Translations under genes and position numbers: made by a program
In this document: positions 1 through 6,124 of the stretch, one piece after another
Layout of the letters: every line of letters begins with the position of its first letter
Position numbering within the stretch: the first letter of the stretch is position 1
Source: Methanomassiliicoccus sp. UBA6
GTDB lineage: Archaea; Thermoplasmatota; Thermoplasmata; Methanomassiliicoccales; Methanomassiliicoccaceae
Length of the DNA stretch: 15,100 nucleotides
NCBI GenBank assembly: GCA_002508545.1
Contig: DAVH01000006.1
Location: forward strand, 5,673-20,772
Direction of reading: 5' to 3'
The notes under the pieces: model-generated
Databases searched by the model: none
The model's input: only the letters and a program-made list of their open reading frames with translations
What the model was told of the DNA's origin: nothing

Positions 1-1459
1 CCAGGTTGGAGCAGTGCATCTTTTGAGGCGGCAGCCCGCCGAGGTTGTCGGCGACGTCCTTCCTGGTGATCTTCAGGCCCTCCTCTAGGGTCTTGCCCTT
101 CGCCAGGTCGGTGACCATGCTGCTGGTGGCGATGGCCGCCCCGCACCCGAAGGTCTTGAACTTAACGTCGGTCATGACGTCGTCCTTGACCTTGATGTAG
201 ATGTACATCATGTCACCACAATTGTGCGTAGTAAAAGCGTCAGTTACGTACGAATGTTGGTTTAAAACTTCGAAATTGCACACTTTTCCCGAATATTCGA
301 ATGTTTCGTACGATGTGATCGGCGTGTACAGGAGCCCGTCCTTTATCCACGAGTGCTCTTTGCTCGTTCCTGTCAGCGGGCATTCCACCCCGAGGATGGC
401 GCACAACTTCTTGAGCGAGTCGATGTCCCCGATATGTATGCGGTATGCCTCGCTGTGGGAAATGCCCTCCATGACCGAGCCTTTCTCCTTGTACATTGAG
501 GGTATGATTCCCTGCCTCAGAAGCAGCGTCTTGATCTGCCCAGCGAGCTGAACGGAAATGGTGGCATAACCTGCCCGTGCGCCTTTCCTCTCTAGGTTAA
601 CATATCCATCGCCGCGCCACAGGCCCTTCAGCAGATGGACCTGCTTATCCGGCGGAAGGAACAGCATGAAGTCCGGGATGTGCTTGTTCGATGCTCCATG
701 ACCAAATGTTCGAGAGAAGAGATTGGCTAGATCCACATTATGAACAACAACACAAGAGACATTGCAGTCCTCTCTAATCTCCACTTTGGCAGTTATCCCG
801 AATACTTTATCGAATATCCTGACAACATCCTCTTGATACTCCTTCTCGTCGATGTTGAAAGAGAAATAGAGGGAAGCGTTCGGGATTGCGCTCCCTTCCG
901 CGATATAATATCCTGCAAGCGTTAGGAAATCAGCATCCACGGAAACCTTGTCAGGCAATTCAATTCGCGAGCCTCTGAGCAAAGTGTTCTTTTCTTTTTC
1001 GAGCTCGAAGTAGTCCTGGTCCTTGGTCACCTTCAGGATGGGATAGACGGCAATGTCCCGACGCTCCAGGTCGCTGACGTGGTGCCATTCGGGCTTGAGC
1101 CTTTTCTTGTGCCGCGTGTAGTTGTACTTGTGCTGTCCCGGCCGCTTGACCGCGAGGACGAGGTGCTCCGGAGTCATCTCCACCGTGCCGAGCTTGTTCT
1201 TCAGTCGGACGATCGGGCCACTGTAGTCGCGCACGGACCTCTGCTCGACCGTCGAGTACACTCCCTCGTGGGTCAGGACCCGCTCTTTCACCGGCACTTC
1301 CTCAATGCTCTGATAGTGATTGTTGAGCTGGATCATCGTCCCGCTGACCAGGCATACCGGGTTGCCGACCTGCCCGATGCCGTCGGCGTCCGGTATCTCT
1401 CCCACGTTGTGCGGGTTGGTGAAATGCTCCATGACCTTCTCAGTGTACGGTGGCGACAT
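1..1459 (-). CDS. iscU: IscU/NifU-type Fe-S cluster scaffold, intein-containing precursor (3' end outside window)
   Basis: This encodes the scaffold on which IscS-derived sulfur and iron are built into [2Fe-2S]/[4Fe-4S] clusters. The frame is open from the ATG at 1459 to the window edge. The first 35 residues are a normal IscU/NifU start (YTEKVMEHFTNPHNVGEI, then ...QVGNPV). A 378-residue intein follows, then the scaffold resumes as CGDMMYIYIKVKDD, FGCGAAIATSSM and LPPQKMHCSNL. All three usual cysteine ligands are present (CGD, GCGAA, MHCS). The joined exteins give about 108 residues in the window, so only some 15 to 25 C-terminal residues should be missing. A strong ribosome binding site (AAAGGAGGGAG, complement of 1469-1479) precedes the ATG, which overlaps the last 20 bases of iscS, so the two genes should be co-translated. 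Scaffold identity is very secure. The iscU or nifU name is a matter of convention. Confidence 0.95.
   Translation of the reverse strand, partial: MSPPYTEKVMEHFTNPHNVGEIPDADGIGQVGNPVCLVSGTMIQLNNHYQSIEEVPVKERVLTHEGVYSTVEQRSVRDYSGPIVRLKNKLGTVEMTPEHLVLAVKRPGQHKYNYTRHKKRLKPEWHHVSDLERRDIAVYPILKVTKDQDYFELEKEKNTLLRGSRIELPDKVSVDADFLTLAGYYIAEGSAIPNASLYFSFNIDEKEYQEDVVRIFDKVFGITAKVEIREDCNVSCVVVHNVDLANLFSRTFGHGASNKHIPDFMLFLPPDKQVHLLKGLWRGDGYVNLERKGARAGYATISVQLAGQIKTLLLRQGIIPSMYKEKGSVMEGISHSEAYRIHIGDIDSLKKLCAILGVECPLTGTSKEHSWIKDGLLYTPITSYETFEYSGKVCNFEVLNQHSYVTDAFTTHNCGDMMYIYIKVKDDVMTDVKFKTFGCGAAIATSSMVTDLAKGKTLEEGLKITRKDVADNLGGLPPQKMHCSNL
221..1354 (-). mobile_element. LAGLIDADG homing-endonuclease intein inside iscU (378 aa)
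   Basis: This in-frame protein-splicing element splits the conserved GNPxCGD motif of the scaffold between the x and the Cys. It begins with Cys1 (CLVSGTMIQL, block A). It has a block B-like TPEH (T61, H64), two LAGLIDADG motifs (LAGYYIAEG at 146-154 and KGLWRGDGY at 243-251) with acidic residues E153 and D249 intact, and a block F-like segment (VCNFEVLNQHSYVTDAF). It ends TTHN, with penultimate His377 and Asn378, followed by extein Cys+1. Every residue expected for class 1 splicing is present and I found no stop or frameshift. The endonuclease part is AT-richer than its surroundings: 721-840 is 40% GC by hand count, against 60% at 1681-1740. This suggests separate ancestry. Splicing and endonuclease activity are inferred, not shown. 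Confidence 0.95.
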
Positions 1460-2630
1460 TGTAGTCAACTCCCTCCTTTAACGGCGACATCTTCCTCAGG
1501 TTCTCGACTATCGGGCCTATGGTGGTGATGAACCTTTCGGCTTCATCCATGGTATTGAACTTGCTCAGCGACAGGCGCAGCGACCCGTGGCACTCCTCGT
1601 GCTTGAGGCCGAGGCTCCTGAGCACATGCGACGGCTCCAGGCTCTTGGTCGAGCACGCCGATCCGGTCGAGGCGGCGAAGCCCTTCATGTCCAGGTGCAG
1701 GATCATGCCCTCCCCCTCGATGAAGTCGAAGCGGAAGTGGGCGTTATTGCAAAGGCGTTTCTCGCCCCTCGGCCCGTTCAGGTAGGAGCGGGGCACCGCG
1801 TCCAGCGTTCCCTCGATGAGCCGGTCCCGGATCTTCGACATCTTGGCGACGCTGTCCTCCATCTCGCTCATCCCGATCTCCAGCGCCTTCCCCAGCCCGA
1901 CGATCCCGGGGATGTTCTCCGTCGAGGAGCGCAGCCCGCGCTCATGCCCCCCGCCGTAGATGATCGGCCGGAGCTTGACGCCCTTTCGAATATACAGCGC
2001 CCCGACCCCCTTCGGTCCGTGGGCCTTGTGGGCCGAGAGCGACAGCATGTCCACCTTGAGCTTGGACATGTCCATCGGGACCTTGGTCATCGCCTGCACC
2101 GCATCGGTGTGGAACAGCGCGCCGCCGTCCTTTGCCACCTCCGCCAGCTCCTTTATGGGCTGGATGGACCCGATCTCGTTGTTCGCGGCCATGATCGAGA
2201 CCACGGTGGTCTCCTTGGTCATGGCGTTCTTCAGGCCCTCCACCGAGACCAGGCCCTCGGCGTCGACGGGCAGATAGGTGACCTTGAACCCCTGGGTCTC
2301 CAGGAACTGGCAGGTGTGGAGGATGGCATGATGCTCGATCATCGATGTGATGATGTGCTTCCCCTTCCCGGCGAGGGCATAGGCCGCTCCCTGCAATGCC
2401 AGGTTGTCCGACTCCGTCCCCCCGGAGGTGAAGATGATATCCCTGGGCGCCGTGCCTAGAGCGTTTCCGGTCCTCTCCCTGGCCAGCTCCATCGCGTCAT
2501 AGGCGTCCCGCCCGAAGGAGTGAAGGGAGGAGGCGTTGCCGTAGTGATCGGTGAAGTACGGCAGCATCTCTTCCAGGACCCGGGGGTCCACCTTGGTGGT
2601 GGCGCTGTTGTCGAAATATACACGTTCCAT
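1440..2630 (-). CDS. iscS: Cysteine desulfurase, IscS/NifS class I
   Basis: This PLP enzyme takes sulfur from L-cysteine as a protein persulfide and passes it to the scaffold encoded immediately downstream. The 396-residue protein begins MERVYFDNSATTKVDPRV. It shows the PLP-stacking His in IEHHA (residues 98-102), HTDAVQ (174-179), the Schiff-base Lys202 in SAHKAHGPKG, and the mobile-loop catalytic Cys326 in STGSACSTKS. The long loop before the Cys and the overall length fit the class I (IscS/NifS) group. An in-frame ATG lies 51 bases further upstream. I prefer 2630 because AAGGTGAG sits just before it and family members start with the same residues. A TATA-like box at 2669-2678 fits transcription starting near 2645. 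The 3' end overlaps the scaffold start by 20 bases, supporting one operon. A dedicated IscS-IscU pair is the straightforward reading. Confidence 0.95.
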   Translation of the reverse strand: MERVYFDNSATTKVDPRVLEEMLPYFTDHYGNASSLHSFGRDAYDAMELARERTGNALGTAPRDIIFTSGGTESDNLALQGAAYALAGKGKHIITSMIEHHAILHTCQFLETQGFKVTYLPVDAEGLVSVEGLKNAMTKETTVVSIMAANNEIGSIQPIKELAEVAKDGGALFHTDAVQAMTKVPMDMSKLKVDMLSLSAHKAHGPKGVGALYIRKGVKLRPIIYGGGHERGLRSSTENIPGIVGLGKALEIGMSEMEDSVAKMSKIRDRLIEGTLDAVPRSYLNGPRGEKRLCNNAHFRFDFIEGEGMILHLDMKGFAASTGSACSTKSLEPSHVLRSLGLKHEECHGSLRLSLSKFNTMDEAERFITTIGPIVENLRKMSPLKEGVDYNVATVH

Positions 2631-2668
2631 CGGCTCACCTTTTATCTGGGTAGGCATATTCGACCGCG

Positions 2669-2678
2669 TTATAAATAA
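2669..2678 (-). promoter_or_regulatory. TATA-like box for the iscS-iscU operon
   Basis: The AT-rich stretch TTATTTATAA, read on the minus strand, stands out in GC-rich DNA. It is centred about 43 bases before the iscS ATG, which predicts a short leader of around 15 to 20 bases carrying the AAGGTGAG ribosome binding site. It lies in the divergent gap between iscS and the second desulfurase gene. Confidence 0.6.
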
Positions 2679-2731
2679 CAATCGTTAATACCTGCCCCGA
2701 TGCCCTCATACAGTCTAGGACGGACTCGAAA

Positions 2732-2740
2732 GATAAAAAG
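2732..2740 (+). promoter_or_regulatory. Candidate TATA-like box for the SufS-type desulfurase
   Basis: GATAAAAAG is preceded by CGAAA, which resembles a B-recognition element. Its position predicts a start near 2763 and a leader of roughly 40 bases containing GAGG at 2791-2794. It is weaker than the box on the opposite strand. Confidence 0.4.
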
Positions 2741-2801
2741 CATTTTCATCCGACCAGCGGCATAAACTGAAATACGAGTAATCGGAATGCGAGGGACGCC
2801 C

Positions 2802-4013
2802 ATGGACGTCGAGCGGCTGCGTCAGGATTTCCCGATCTACTCGTCCCCCGACAGGGACATCATCTATCTCGATAGCGCCTGCCAGTCCATGAGGCCGAGG
2901 CAGGTCATCGATGCGATCAACGAGTACTACATGGAGTACCCGGCGTGCGGCGGGAGGTCCGTGCACCGCCTTGCCACCAGGGTCTCGATCAAGATCGAGG
3001 AGGCCAGGGAGAAGGTCGCCGAGTTCATCGGCTGCTCCGATCCCCAGTGCATCGTGTTCACCAAGAACTGCACCGAGGGCTTGAACATCGTGGCCAAGGG
3101 ATATCCGTTCCCCAAGGGCGCGGCGGTGCTGACGACGGACATGGAGCACAACAGCAACCACGTGCCCTGGCTGCAGATGCACGCCGAGGGCATGATAAAG
3201 CACCGCCTGGTGCCCACCCCGCCGTCAGGCCTGTTCGACCTCGAGGCGTACAAGGACGCGCTCACCGCCGACGTGGCCATGGTGTCCATGGTCCACACCA
3301 ACAATGTCACCGGGACGACCCTGCCGGCCAAGGAGGTCATCGAGCTGGCCCACGATCGGAAGGCCGTCGTCATGCTCGACGGTGCTCAGTCCGCCCCGCA
3401 CCGTCCCATTGACGTCGAGGATATGGACGTGGACGTGTTCTGCTTCTCCGTGCACAAGATGCTCGGCCCCTCCGGCGTCGGCGTCCTGTACGCCAAGAAG
3501 GAGCTGCTGCCGAGGATCGAGCCCCTGCTGGGGGGAGGCGGAAGCGTCGGCATGACCGATTACGAGAGTGTGGAGTTCCTCCCGCCTCCGGAGCGGTTCG
3601 AGGCGGGCCTGCTGAACTACTCCGGGGTGATCGGGACCGGGGCCGCCGTGGACTACCTCCGCGGCGTGGGGATGGAGGAGTTGGCGGAGCACGAGAAGCG
3701 CTTGAACCGACTGGTCTCCGATGGCGTGAAGGACATGGAGGCGCTCACTGTGCTCGATCCTCAGGACCCGTCCCTCCGGGAAGGCCTCTTCCCGTTCAAC
3801 ATTCGCGGCATGACCTCGCATGACGTGGCGATGATCATCGACGAGATCGCCAAGGTGCAGATCCGCTCGGGCATGCACTGCATGCATCCCTTCTTCCGGT
3901 CCAGGAAGATCGACGGCTGCGCCCGGGCATCGTTCTACCTCTACAACACCGAGCAGGAATGCCGTAAGTTCGTCGAGGCCCTGGGTCACATCGTGGACAC
4001 CTTTTCCAGCTGA
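2802..4013 (+). CDS. Class V aminotransferase-fold cysteine desulfurase, SufS/CsdA type
   Basis: This is a second PLP-dependent sulfur donor for cluster or thiocofactor assembly. The 403-residue protein has the SufS-like N-terminus (RQDFPIY...IIYLDSACQSM), EHNSNHVPW with the PLP-stacking His116, LDGAQSAPH (192-200), Schiff-base Lys219 in FSVHKMLGPSGVGVLY, and active-site Cys360 in RSGMHCMHP. The last motif matches the short-loop class II (SufS) signature RxGxHC. The start at 2802 is favoured over the in-frame ATG at 2787 because GAGG lies 7 bases before it. The gene is divergent from iscS and no sufB, sufC or sufD gene lies beside it, so its partner is unknown. Its last 28 bases overlap the convergent pilin-like gene. 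A cysteine or selenocysteine lyase role is possible, but desulfurase is the best call. Confidence 0.9.
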   Translation: MDVERLRQDFPIYSSPDRDIIYLDSACQSMRPRQVIDAINEYYMEYPACGGRSVHRLATRVSIKIEEAREKVAEFIGCSDPQCIVFTKNCTEGLNIVAKGYPFPKGAAVLTTDMEHNSNHVPWLQMHAEGMIKHRLVPTPPSGLFDLEAYKDALTADVAMVSMVHTNNVTGTTLPAKEVIELAHDRKAVVMLDGAQSAPHRPIDVEDMDVDVFCFSVHKMLGPSGVGVLYAKKELLPRIEPLLGGGGSVGMTDYESVEFLPPPERFEAGLLNYSGVIGTGAAVDYLRGVGMEELAEHEKRLNRLVSDGVKDMEALTVLDPQDPSLREGLFPFNIRGMTSHDVAMIIDEIAKVQIRSGMHCMHPFFRSRKIDGCARASFYLYNTEQECRKFVEALGHIVDTFSS

Positions 4014-4396
4014 ACCGTGCCCGACGATGCCCTGACGACGATCACGTCCCCGCTTGCCAGCCGGAGCTCGTCGACCGTCCGGCCGTTGTCGAATAGGATG
4101 ATATTCGAGGAGCAGGCCACTGCCCTGCTCCGGCCGTCGCCCTGCACCCATATGGACCCTGGATGGATGACTATGGTCTCCCCGTCGGCGATCATTCCGT
4201 CCATGGTGACCCTCATCTCCGCCGCCCCGGCCTCGGCCTCGAGCTCCTCGATGAGGTCGGCGATCGATCCGGCACCGGCCATGCTCCGGTGCTCGGCGAT
4301 GCCATCGTTGAGGCCTCCGAAGGCCGCCATGATGACCGCGGCCACGGCCAGCCCGGCGACGACCATCCACACCCGGGACATCACGAACTCGATCAC
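3986..4396 (-). CDS. Small membrane-anchored pilin-like protein, third gene of the cluster
   Basis: This is a 136-residue protein I do not recognise by name. A single hydrophobic segment (about residues 8-30) near the N-terminus is followed by an acidic stretch (LIEELEAEAG, 49-58) and a predicted beta-rich outer domain with one Cys at 95. This single-helix-then-beta-domain plan resembles archaeal type IV pilin-like proteins, although the signal region is very short. The start is GTG at 4396, overlapping the previous gene's stop (GTGA) and preceded by GGAGGT at 7-base spacing, which is stronger support than the internal ATG codons. The 3' end runs 28 bases into the convergent desulfurase gene. 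Membership of one transcription unit with the two upstream genes is well supported. Function is open. Confidence 0.75.
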   Translation of the reverse strand: MIEFVMSRVWMVVAGLAVAAVIMAAFGGLNDGIAEHRSMAGAGSIADLIEELEAEAGAAEMRVTMDGMIADGETIVIHPGSIWVQGDGRSRAVACSSNIILFDNGRTVDELRLASGDVIVVRASSGTVQLEKVSTM

Positions 4397-4863
4397 GGCA
4401 TGACCTCCAGGGAGGCCACCGTTCGGCCGTCGACCCTGACGCACTCGATCGCCAGCCGGTGCTCGCCCGCGCTCAGCCGGAGCGTATCGCCGTTGAAGGT
4501 CATCCTCGCCGGCGGGCTCTCCGGCGCGATCGTCGAGAACGCCAGTCCGTCGCAGGCGCACCGTACGGTCAGCGAGGACCCCCGGTCCAGGGGACCGCCG
4601 ATCTCCAGCACGAGATGGAAGCGGTCCGCGCTCGCCGGCAGCGTAACGGTGACGATCCTGCGGTTTCCCTCCCCGGCGGACATGACCTCCTCGACCACCT
4701 CGACCACCTGCCCGGCCTCGGCCACCATGATCGAACGGGCGGTGGACCGCTCGTAGCTCTCCATGCTTCCCATGACCACCGGGGCGGTCAGGGAGATGAG
4801 GAGGGACATTATCAGGAGCTTTAGGGGCAGGCCCTCGAGGGCCCTCCGGTCCCACCGCTTCAC
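4393..4863 (-). CDS. Pilin-like exported protein with EGLPL N-terminal motif (second gene of cluster)
   Basis: This is a 156-residue protein. A basic N-terminus (KRWDRRA) leads into EGLPLKLLIMSLL and a single hydrophobic helix (about 11-32), then a region that may be helical (to about 60) and a beta-rich domain with cysteines at 102, 104 and 141. The first 30 residues share the pattern xEGLPL-x-L-x-IM with the gene just upstream, which points to a common sorting or assembly route, plausibly prepilin-peptidase processing and type IV pilus-like assembly. The start is GTG at 4863, 4 bases after the preceding stop, with GGAG seven bases upstream. The stop overlaps the next gene's GTG. The pilin assignment rests on architecture only. 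Confidence 0.75.
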   Translation of the reverse strand: MKRWDRRALEGLPLKLLIMSLLISLTAPVVMGSMESYERSTARSIMVAEAGQVVEVVEEVMSAGEGNRRIVTVTLPASADRFHLVLEIGGPLDRGSSLTVRCACDGLAFSTIAPESPPARMTFNGDTLRLSAGEHRLAIECVRVDGRTVASLEVMP

Positions 4864-4867
4864 GCCA

Positions 4868-5347
4868 TCACTCCGATATCACCGGGATGGTCAGCGAGCT
4901 GTCGGTCCCCATCCCGCTCTTGGTGACGGTCACGGTGATGAAGCCCACCGATCGCCCGGTCTGCGAGGCCGATAGGCCGCTCAGCAGCACCTTGCCCGAG
5001 GCGTCGGTGGTCCCGTGGACCTGCTTGCCTGAAGCGGTAACGATGTTGCAGCCGTCGAGGACCACCGTGGCGCCGGTGACCGGCTCGCCGTTCTGGTCCA
5101 GCACGGTGATGGTCATGGAGATGCTGGAAGCAGTGTATATTCCGTCGCGGTCCCCGTCGCTCAGCACCAGTTCGGACGGGTTGGAGTACACCGCGTCGAT
5201 CGTCCTCGGCGCGCTCATCCCGCTCATCCATCCCAACAAGATCGCCGTCCCCAGCCCGGCGATGACCACCATGATCATCAGCTGAAGGGGCAGTCCCTCG
5301 ATCCCAGCGCTCCTATCCTTCCTTATGTTCTTGATGAGACAGCTCAT
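4868..5347 (-). CDS. Pilin-like exported protein with EGLPL motif and Ig-like (Big-1-type) domain
   Basis: This is a 159-residue protein. A basic leader (IKNIRKDRSAG) is followed by IEGLPLQLMIMVVIAGLGTAILLGW, one transmembrane helix (about 17-41). The outer part contains VLDQNGEPVTGATVVLDG and GTTDASGKVLLSGL, the strand-turn pattern of Big-1/carboxypeptidase-regulatory-like Ig folds used in surface adhesins. The leader resembles archaeal class III (type IV prepilin) signals, with a possible cut near Ala14-Gly15. The start at 5347 has GGGAG just upstream. It is the first of three tightly spaced genes and lies 63 bases after the phosphodiesterase gene on the same strand, so read-through is possible. 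A surface fibre subunit or adhesin is the likely role, by inference. Confidence 0.8.
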   Translation of the reverse strand: MSCLIKNIRKDRSAGIEGLPLQLMIMVVIAGLGTAILLGWMSGMSAPRTIDAVYSNPSELVLSDGDRDGIYTASSISMTITVLDQNGEPVTGATVVLDGCNIVTASGKQVHGTTDASGKVLLSGLSASQTGRSVGFITVTVTKSGMGTDSSLTIPVISE

Positions 5348-5410
5348 GTTCTCCCGGCGCTGGAGGAGCGGAGAGGGTATCTCACTCCGATGACTACACT
5401 AAGGCTACGG

Positions 5411-5965
5411 TCAGGAGAGGACCACCTCTTCCACCGTGGAGTACCGCGGCCCGCACTGGGTCAGGACGCTCTTCTTGAGCCTGATGCGGTCCACGAAGAC
5501 CGTCCCGAAATCGCTCTGGGCGTTGTTCTCGATGATCTGCCGTATCGACGGGTTGGACGATTCCACCTTGGTCCTGGCGACCGTGAGGTGGGGCGCGAAC
5601 GGCCGCCTCTCCCTTTCGAAGCCCTGCTGGGACAGCAGTTCGTCCAGCCGCGTGGCCATGGTCCCCATGGGCAAGGTATCGTTCATCCCCACCCATATGA
5701 CCCGGATGCGGTTCTTCGAGGGGAACGCCCCGGTGCCCCGCAGAGGGACGGTGAACGGCTCGATGCCCTTGGCCGCCTCCCTCATCGCCTCCGCGATCAC
5801 CGGGACCTTGGACTCCGGCGTCTCCCCCAGGAACTTCAGGGTGATGTGTATCTGCTTGGGGTCCACGACCTTGAGGGTGGGGTCCACGGACCTCAGCGCC
5901 ACGATGTAATCCTCGATCTCTTGGATCCTGGCAAGGTCTATCGATATGAACGCTCGGAACGACAT
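5411..5965 (-). CDS. thpR: RNA 2',3'-cyclic phosphodiesterase (2H family, LigT-like)
   Basis: The 184-residue protein is a member of the 2H phosphoesterase family, which opens RNA 2',3'-cyclic phosphates and historically was called 2'-5' RNA ligase. Both catalytic motifs are intact: His40-x-Thr42 in QIHITLKFLGE and His126-x-Thr128 in APHLTVAR. The N-terminal RAFISIDL and the length are typical of the family. The start at 5965 gives the normal MxFRAFIxID beginning, with a modest AGG upstream. Neighbours give no functional link. The downstream pilin-like genes may share its transcript. In archaea this enzyme is thought to act in RNA repair or tRNA processing. Confidence 0.93.
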   Translation of the reverse strand: MSFRAFISIDLARIQEIEDYIVALRSVDPTLKVVDPKQIHITLKFLGETPESKVPVIAEAMREAAKGIEPFTVPLRGTGAFPSKNRIRVIWVGMNDTLPMGTMATRLDELLSQQGFERERRPFAPHLTVARTKVESSNPSIRQIIENNAQSDFGTVFVDRIRLKKSVLTQCGPRYSTVEEVVLS

Positions 5966-6033
5966 TCTATCGCCTGGTTATCGTAACCCCGAGGGCTTCA
6001 AGGTGTCGGCGCTCCGGATTCCGATGATTACGG

Positions 6034-6056
6034 GACGATTATCATTAATATCAATC
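6034..6056. promoter_or_regulatory. AT-rich promoter-like element between divergent genes
   Basis: An AT-rich block (GATTATCATTAATATCAATC) lies in otherwise GC-rich DNA between the phosphodiesterase gene and the flavoprotein gene. Read on the minus strand it could hold the phosphodiesterase TATA box. The exact box cannot be fixed by eye. Confidence 0.35.
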
Positions 6057-6092
6057 GCGAGGGGGCGTTGTCCGCTCGGATGAATTCGAAAC

Positions 6093-6102
6093 CCTAATAA
6101 CT
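6093..6102 (+). promoter_or_regulatory. TATA-like box for a probably leaderless flavoprotein transcript
   Basis: CCTAATAACT, with GAAA just upstream, is centred about 28 bases before the ATG at 6125. That spacing puts the transcription start at or next to the start codon, and no ribosome binding site is visible there. This is the pattern of archaeal leaderless mRNAs. Confidence 0.5.
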
Positions 6103-6124
6103 TGGACCTCTATTGCTCCTCCTA

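Noticed and set aside
201..925. Plus-strand open frames (201-551 and 740-925)
   Set aside because: They are antisense to the intein, whose minus-strand reading has complete splicing and endonuclease motifs.
1587..2459. Long plus-strand open frame (290 codons) opposite iscS
   Set aside because: It is the GC-rich antisense of a clearly conserved desulfurase and its translation is low-complexity Arg/His/Leu-rich.
3225..4370. 381-codon minus-strand open frame across the SufS-type gene and pilin-like cluster
   Set aside because: It spans two real genes in a shadow frame and reads as Arg/Gly/His-rich low-complexity sequence.
5976..5988. Short palindrome GGTTA-TCG-TAACC upstream of the phosphodiesterase gene
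   Set aside because: The arms are only 5 bp and no second copy was seen. It could be chance.
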